This document shows positions 7,374 to 11,241 of a stretch of 11,241 nt of DNA, one piece after another (position 1 is the stretch's first letter; every line of letters starts with the position of its first letter). Source of the DNA: Bacteroidota bacterium (GTDB lineage: Bacteria > Bacteroidota > Bacteroidia > Chitinophagales > Chitinophagaceae); contig JAEZIL010000325.1 in the NCBI GenBank assembly GCA_023436685.1, forward strand, positions 1 to 11,241. The letters run 5' to 3'. A program made the position numbers and the translations under genes. The notes under the pieces were generated by a model. That model did not search any database. It saw only the letters and a program-made list of their open reading frames with translations, and was not told the origin of the DNA.

Positions 7374-7399
7374 AAAAGGTGGCTAAGGCCACCTTTTTT
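7374..7399 (+). terminator. Intrinsic terminator after the Omp28-like gene
   Basis: AAAAGGTGGC and GCCACCTTTT form a 10-bp stem (7374-7383 with 7388-7397) around the loop TAAG, ending in a run of six T (7394-7399). It starts 22 bases after the stop codon and separates this gene from lspA. Confidence 0.9.
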
Positions 7400-7415
7400 G
7401 TTGAGTGCAAGCATG

Positions 7416-7423
7416 TATCTTTG
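7416..7423 (+). promoter_or_regulatory. Predicted lspA-zapA promoter, -7 box TATCTTTG
   Basis: A perfect TAnnTTTG match lies immediately after the preceding terminator and 14 bases before the lspA GTG. The predicted leader is under 10 bases. A TTG at 7398-7400 is only 15 bases upstream, so the -33 element is unconvincing. Confidence 0.6.
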
Positions 7424-7437
7424 GCGCTAATCAGTAA

Positions 7438-8103
7438 GTGAACAAAGTGAAATACCGTAGTGCCATATTGCTTGTTTTAGTGGTAATAGTTATAGATCAG
7501 CTTTCGAAATTTTATATCAAAACCAATTTCTACTATGGTGAAGATGTGAATGTTATAGGCAATTGGTTCAGGTTGCATTTCATTGAGAATGAAGGCATGG
7601 CTTTTGGCATGAAGCTGGGTGATGCAGAAACAGGTAAGCTTGTACTCACACTTTTTAGGCTGTTAGCTGTAAGCTTTGGTTTTTACTTATTGAAACGCAT
7701 TGTAAATAAGGGGTACAGCCGTGGGGCAATAATATGTGGCGCACTGATTCTTGCAGGGGCGCTGGGCAATCTTATTGATAGTATTTTTTACGGAATGATA
7801 TTCACCGAAAGTACTTTCCATATAGCTAAGCTGGTACCTTTTGGTGAAGGCTATGGCAAGCTGTTTCATGGACGTGTGGTAGATATGCTGTATTTCCCGC
7901 TTGTAGACACGCATTGGCCATCGTGGGTGCCTGTGTTGGGCGGCAAAGAGCTGGTGTTTTTTGAGCCTGTATTTAACATAGCCGATGCAGCAATATCGGT
8001 AGGTGTGCTGGTACTGGTATTTTTTCAGAAAAAGCTGATGCAAAAAAAGCAACATACAGTTGAGCAATCTAACAATGAGGCAAGCGCATGGCAGAAGAAC
8101 TAA
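7438..8103 (+). CDS. lspA: Lipoprotein signal peptidase (signal peptidase II)
   Basis: Inner-membrane aspartic protease that cuts the signal peptide of prolipoproteins before the lipidated cysteine. The 221 residues contain the family motifs: VIDQLSKFYIK at the end of TM1 (D20), NEGMAFGM (51-58), GNLID with catalytic D114 in TM3, GRVVDML, and FNIADAAISVGV with catalytic D183 in TM4. The loop between D114 and TM4 (about 120-177) is much longer than in the 164-residue E. coli enzyme, which I recall as usual for Bacteroidota. The start is GTG at 7438; a second GTG at 7447 (giving MKYRSAILL) is equally compatible. The 3' end overlaps zapA by 16 bases. The C-terminal tail past residue 198 is hydrophilic and Lys/Gln-rich. 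Confidence 0.96.
   Translation: MNKVKYRSAILLVLVVIVIDQLSKFYIKTNFYYGEDVNVIGNWFRLHFIENEGMAFGMKLGDAETGKLVLTLFRLLAVSFGFYLLKRIVNKGYSRGAIICGALILAGALGNLIDSIFYGMIFTESTFHIAKLVPFGEGYGKLFHGRVVDMLYFPLVDTHWPSWVPVLGGKELVFFEPVFNIADAAISVGVLVLVFFQKKLMQKKQHTVEQSNNEASAWQKN
8077..8080 (+). promoter_or_regulatory. Shine-Dalgarno-like GAGG before zapA
   Basis: GAGG lies seven bases upstream of the zapA ATG, inside the end of lspA. Most genes in the window have no such site, so it supports the ATG at 8088. Confidence 0.45.
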
Positions 8104-8378
8104 TATCGATAAATGTATGGCTGGCAGGCCGCAGCTACCGCATACGCATAAAAGCTGATGAAGAAGAAGCTGTGCGCAAGGCTGTGAAAGTAGCTGATGA
8201 TAAGATCATAGAAATGCGCACCCACTATGCCGGTAAAGACGACCAGGACTTTGTGGCCATGTGTTTGTTGATGTATGCAGCAAATGCCGCTACAGAAAGT
8301 GGCAGTAGCAGCGATCCCGTTGTTCAGAAAGATATAAGCGATATGCTGAAAAAAATCACTGAGGCTATAGGCGACTAG
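8088..8378 (+). CDS. zapA: Cell division protein ZapA
   Basis: FtsZ-ring accessory protein that bundles FtsZ filaments. The 96-residue product has the ZapA layout: an N-terminal beta segment ISINVWLAGRSYRIRI, a first helix with EEEAVRKAVKVADDKIIEMR, a second helix DFVAMCLLMYAANAAT, and a short C-terminal helix after a Ser-rich linker (SGSSSDPV). The C-terminal coiled coil is short compared with the roughly 109-residue E. coli protein. It starts inside the end of lspA (16-base overlap), so the two are almost certainly co-transcribed and perhaps coupled. Its TAG stop shares three bases with the stop codon of the convergent murF. Identification rests on fold-level pattern rather than a single diagnostic motif. 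Confidence 0.85.
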   Translation: MAEELISINVWLAGRSYRIRIKADEEEAVRKAVKVADDKIIEMRTHYAGKDDQDFVAMCLLMYAANAATESGSSSDPVVQKDISDMLKKITEAIGD

Positions 8379-9667
8379 CTATGTGATAGCGCTTCTAGCA
8401 GTACTTCCATTTTACTTCCTCTTGACCCTTTTATAAGAATAGCCGAATGGGCCGGCACATGTTCTTTTACATATTCAGCTGCTTGTGCCGATGTATCGAA
8501 ACGCAGATAGCTTCTTTCCAGCCCTGCGAATTCTTTACCCACCAATATTACCTGCTGCCAATTGTTTTGGGCTATGAATTCAACTAGCTGGGCATGTTCG
8601 TTATATTCTTCCGGCCCCATTTCTTTCATAGCACCCAGCCACAGTATTTTATTTTCAAGATCTGTTAATGCAAAGTTATTAATGGCCGCACGCATACTGG
8701 TAGGGTTAGCGTTGTAGGCATCGAGAATAATTTTATTGCTACCCTTTTGCAGCCATTGCGAGCGGCTATTATCTGGGCTATAGCTTTCTATTGCTTCCCT
8801 GATAGGGTCTATGCCAATTTTAAAGTGCAGACCTGCAGCCACAGCAAGCATTACATTAGGGAAATTGTAATCGCCTACGAGCTGGGTATGTATTGTTGTC
8901 TCGGCATGGGTGGTAAGTACGGCAACATCAAGAAAAGAGCCCTGCATAAGCGGCTTGCCTATGTATTGGGCATTGGTACTGCCATAGGTTATTTGTGTGC
9001 TAATACCTTTTGCCATCTCTTCCAGGTAAGTAAGGTCAGTATTGCGGAATATTGTGCCACCTGTATCCCTCAAATAATCATATAGCTCACCTTTACCTTT
9101 ACGCACACCCTCAATACCCCCGAAGCCCTCTATATGCGCTTTGCCGCAGTTGGTAATAATACCATGCGTAGGCAATGCTACCCGGCAATATCCTGCTATT
9201 TCTTTCAGGTGGTTGGCGCCCATTTCTATTACCGCCATTTGTGCATCTTTTTTGATCTTTAAGATGGTTAATGGTACGCCTATATGATTGTTAAGATTTC
9301 CTTCGGTAGCGTAGGTAATATATTTTTTACGCAGTACGGTTGTTAATAATTCTTTGGTAGTTGTTTTGCCATTAGAGCCTGTAATAGCTATAAAAGGAAT
9401 ATCAAACTGCTTACGGTGGTGTAGTGCCAATTGCTGCAAAGTGGTCAGCACATCATCAACTAATATACAACGGTCATTTTTGGCATGCTCTTCTTCGTCA
9501 ACAATAGCATATGCAGCACCGGCCTCTAATGCCTGCAAGGCAAAAGTATTGCCGTTGAAATTGGGGCCCTTAAGTGCGAAGAAAACATCGCCATTCTTCA
9601 ATTTGCGGGTATCGGTCTGTATGCCAGGGTGTTGTAGATAGATATCGTAAAGCGCTGCTGTATTCAA
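8375..9667 (-). CDS. murF: UDP-N-acetylmuramoyl-tripeptide--D-alanyl-D-alanine ligase
   Basis: Cytoplasmic Mur ligase that adds D-Ala-D-Ala to the UDP-MurNAc-tripeptide using ATP, completing the peptidoglycan pentapeptide. Numbered from the TTG at 9667 (430 residues): TDTR at 18-21 in the UDP-binding domain, the ATP loop TGSNGKTTTK at 96-105, then GNLNNHIGVPLTIL, EMGANHLKEI and DAYNANPTSM, all characteristic of MurF. The frame is open further upstream to an ATG at 9712 (MKGVFYFYALKPSFV plus the rest). However, that ATG lies in the loop of the preceding terminator, and its extra 15 residues are encoded by the terminator arm and T tract. The protein starting at the TTG (NTAALYDIYLQHPG) begins where MurF homologues normally do. 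The start choice is inference; the gene identity is not in doubt. No Shine-Dalgarno or clear promoter box was found. Confidence 0.95.
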   Translation of the reverse strand: MNTAALYDIYLQHPGIQTDTRKLKNGDVFFALKGPNFNGNTFALQALEAGAAYAIVDEEEHAKNDRCILVDDVLTTLQQLALHHRKQFDIPFIAITGSNGKTTTKELLTTVLRKKYITYATEGNLNNHIGVPLTILKIKKDAQMAVIEMGANHLKEIAGYCRVALPTHGIITNCGKAHIEGFGGIEGVRKGKGELYDYLRDTGGTIFRNTDLTYLEEMAKGISTQITYGSTNAQYIGKPLMQGSFLDVAVLTTHAETTIHTQLVGDYNFPNVMLAVAAGLHFKIGIDPIREAIESYSPDNSRSQWLQKGSNKIILDAYNANPTSMRAAINNFALTDLENKILWLGAMKEMGPEEYNEHAQLVEFIAQNNWQQVILVGKEFAGLERSYLRFDTSAQAAEYVKEHVPAHSAILIKGSRGSKMEVLLEALSHS

Positions 9668-9690
9668 AACAAAAGATGGTTTAAGTGCAT

Positions 9691-9725
9691 AAAAATAAAA
9701 AACCCCTTTCATTAGAAAGGGGTTT
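9691..9725 (-). terminator. Intrinsic terminator after gldJ, overlapping the long murF frame
   Basis: AAACCCCTTTC and GAAAGGGGTTT (9700-9710 with 9715-9725) form an 11-bp stem with loop ATTA. Reading the minus strand it is followed by a T-rich tract (complement of 9691-9702). It lies about 20 bases after the gldJ stop codon and 24 bases before the TTG start of murF. Confidence 0.87.
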
Positions 9726-9745
9726 CTATTAAAAGAGATGTTTAA

Positions 9746-11241
9746 TTATTTACCTGATCTTCTGCCACCGCCTTTTTTGTCGCCAAAATAGTTACCGGCG
9801 CGTTCGTCGTTCATGCCGTTAGGAGCGCCCAGGCGGTCCATTACGCAACGGAAGCCTACTGTAGCGCTAGCCTGGTTGGCTTGCATAAAGCGGCGTGTTC
9901 CAGGAGACATCCAGTAAGAACGATCGTTCCATGATGCACCTTTGTACACTTTAGAGTCGTTATTAACCAGGGTATTTACACCATAGTTGTAACTGAACTG
10001 CGAAGAGCTATCGCCATCGTAGTAATCACGAAGGTCGGGGCTGTTGCCGTCAAATTGTTCTTTTGCTGCAAGTTCTTCCGCAGTCATTATACGGCGAGGT
10101 ATACGGCCCAGAGAATCTTTTTCTTCCAGTTGGAAATCTTCAGCTATACGTTTGTTTGCATCATATACGTTACCACGGAAAGGACGGAAATCGTTCACAT
10201 CATCGTACGATGTAGGACGGTAAGTATCCAATACCCACTCACTCACGTTGCCAGCCATATTGTACAGGCCATAAGCGTTAGGCTGGTAAGAATATACCGG
10301 TGCAGGAATATCTGCATTGTCGTTCAAGCCACCTGCAACACCCATTGCATCGCCGCGGCCACGCTTAAAGTTGCCCAGGAATTCGCCCTGATATGAGTTA
10401 CGGATACCATAGCGGGTAGTATAAGCATCACCCCAAGGGTATACATTACGGTCTGTTATTACTTCTTCACCACGGCGGCGTTTAGTTTCAGGCTCAGGAT
10501 TGTTGCCTATGTTAGCTACGGCAGCATATTCCCACTCAGCTTCTGTTGGGAGGCGGTAGTTAGGCAGCAAGTAGCCATCTGAATAAGTTAGGTTACGGCG
10601 GCCAGAACCTTGAGGATCCAGATCGCGTTTACGGCCTTTACCCGGTGTACCATCATATTGGCCTGAAACATAAGATTCAGAAGTAAATACGTCTTCGTTC
10701 ACCTGGTTGGCATTCCTTTTCAGGAAACCGTTCTTGATGAGGATCATTTCGTTTACACGGTCGGTACGCCATTTACAAAAGTCGTTAGCCTGGTACCAGT
10801 TAACACCTACAACAGGATAGTAGTTATAAGCGGCATGGCGGAAATAAAATTCAACCAAAGGCTCGTTGTACGACAAAGCTTTGCGCCATGTTGTAGAATC
10901 GGGAAGAGCTTTAACAACCACGTTTGGATAGTCAGCACCGTAAGAGCGGTTCAACCAGTAAACGTATTCACGATAGTGAACGTTAGCAACCTCAGTTTCA
11001 TCCATATAAAACGATGATACTGAAACTGTACGGGGAATATTGTTTCTTTCAATGGTCAGATCTTCTTCGGTTTGGCCCATTGTAAAACGGCCGCCCTCTA
11101 CAAATGTCAGGCCTGGTCCGGTTTGTTGTCCGGGGTAGTTGGCTACATCAAAACCACCAAGACGGGAATCATTATAGTCCCAACCGGTAGTTTGTGATAC
11201 ACCCGTTGATTTTTTCGAGGAGCAAGACGAGAGTAGAGTAG
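9746..11241 (-). CDS. gldJ: Gliding motility/type IX secretion lipoprotein GldJ (5' end outside window)
   Basis: Outer-membrane-associated lipoprotein needed in Flavobacterium for gliding and T9SS function, where it stabilises GldK. About 497 residues are visible; the frame stays open to the right edge, past an in-frame ATG at 11080. Near the edge is a lipobox-like LLSSC with Cys encoded at 11222-11224, so only about a dozen signal-peptide codons are missing. GldJ-like features follow in order: TTGWDYNDSRLGGFDV, then GLTFVEGGRFTMG opening an FGE-sulfatase (SUMF1) domain, SFYMDETEVANVHYREYV, HAAYNYYPVVGVNWYQA, RLPTEAEWEYAA (about 10519-10555), GLYNMAGNVSEW (about 10236-10271), KGASWND (9923-9943) and GFRC (9845-9856). 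The catalytic cysteines of true FGE are absent at GASWNDRSYWM, so it is a structural homologue. A basic tail GGGRRSGK ends it. GldK is the main alternative; the N-terminal segment favours GldJ. Confidence 0.85.
   Translation of the reverse strand, partial: TLLSSCSSKKSTGVSQTTGWDYNDSRLGGFDVANYPGQQTGPGLTFVEGGRFTMGQTEEDLTIERNNIPRTVSVSSFYMDETEVANVHYREYVYWLNRSYGADYPNVVVKALPDSTTWRKALSYNEPLVEFYFRHAAYNYYPVVGVNWYQANDFCKWRTDRVNEMILIKNGFLKRNANQVNEDVFTSESYVSGQYDGTPGKGRKRDLDPQGSGRRNLTYSDGYLLPNYRLPTEAEWEYAAVANIGNNPEPETKRRRGEEVITDRNVYPWGDAYTTRYGIRNSYQGEFLGNFKRGRGDAMGVAGGLNDNADIPAPVYSYQPNAYGLYNMAGNVSEWVLDTYRPTSYDDVNDFRPFRGNVYDANKRIAEDFQLEEKDSLGRIPRRIMTAEELAAKEQFDGNSPDLRDYYDGDSSSQFSYNYGVNTLVNNDSKVYKGASWNDRSYWMSPGTRRFMQANQASATVGFRCVMDRLGAPNGMNDERAGNYFGDKKGGGRRSGK

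Noticed and set aside
8378..8390. Small hairpin GCTAT-GTG-ATAGC at the zapA/murF junction as a terminator
   Set aside because: Only five base pairs and no T tract on either strand.
8747..9085. 112-codon plus-strand open frame inside murF
   Set aside because: Antisense to conserved MurF central-domain coding sequence; no recognisable product.
1..11241. Mobile element, CRISPR, defence island or biosynthetic cluster
   Set aside because: All coding space is accounted for by recognisable core genes; no transposase, integrase, terminal inverted repeats, direct-repeat arrays or tRNA-like attachment sites were seen.

Overview
The window looks like a chromosomal, housekeeping segment from a member of the Bacteroidota, most likely a Chitinophaga-like relative. 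Three things point there. A gliding/type IX secretion lipoprotein of the GldJ type and an Omp28-type CxxC lipoprotein are present. Several genes are preceded by the phylum's TAnnTTTG -7 promoter box. Most start codons lack a Shine-Dalgarno sequence and sit in AT-rich leaders. The family-level placement is inference; the phylum is well supported. I see no transposase, phage gene, CRISPR array, tRNA or rRNA, and no gene-free stretch over 300 bases.

Layout from left to right. Bases 1-2742 hold pnp (polynucleotide phosphorylase, with a long Arg/Gly/Asp-rich tail) and rpsO (ribosomal protein S15), both on the minus strand and read rpsO then pnp, with a strong intrinsic terminator between them. A short divergent promoter region (2743-2920) separates rpsO from argS (arginyl-tRNA synthetase, plus strand, 2921-4720). 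A bidirectional hairpin separates argS from a convergent minus-strand pair, rbfA then a LolC/LolE-type permease, coupled by a TAATG stop/start overlap (4771-6386). Divergent from rbfA is an Omp28-like lipoprotein (6482-7351) with its own terminator. Next come lspA (lipoprotein signal peptidase) and zapA (cell division), overlapping by 16 bases (7438-8378). zapA converges on murF (minus strand), and their stop codons interlock in one CTAG. To the right is gldJ (minus strand, 5' end cut by the window edge), read gldJ then murF, with a terminator in between.

Functionally the genes fall into RNA and translation (pnp, rpsO, argS, rbfA), lipoprotein maturation and export (lspA, LolC/E-like permease, with the Omp28-like protein and GldJ as likely clients) and envelope growth and division (murF, zapA).

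I found no convincing new multi-gene system. The points worth a second look are small-scale. They are a leaderless-looking argS promoter, terminators placed 24-30 bases before the next co-directional start codon (twice), interlocked convergent stops, repeats in the PNPase tail, a GldJ domain lacking the FGE catalytic cysteines, and a 12-base palindrome in the rbfA/omp28 divergent promoter region.
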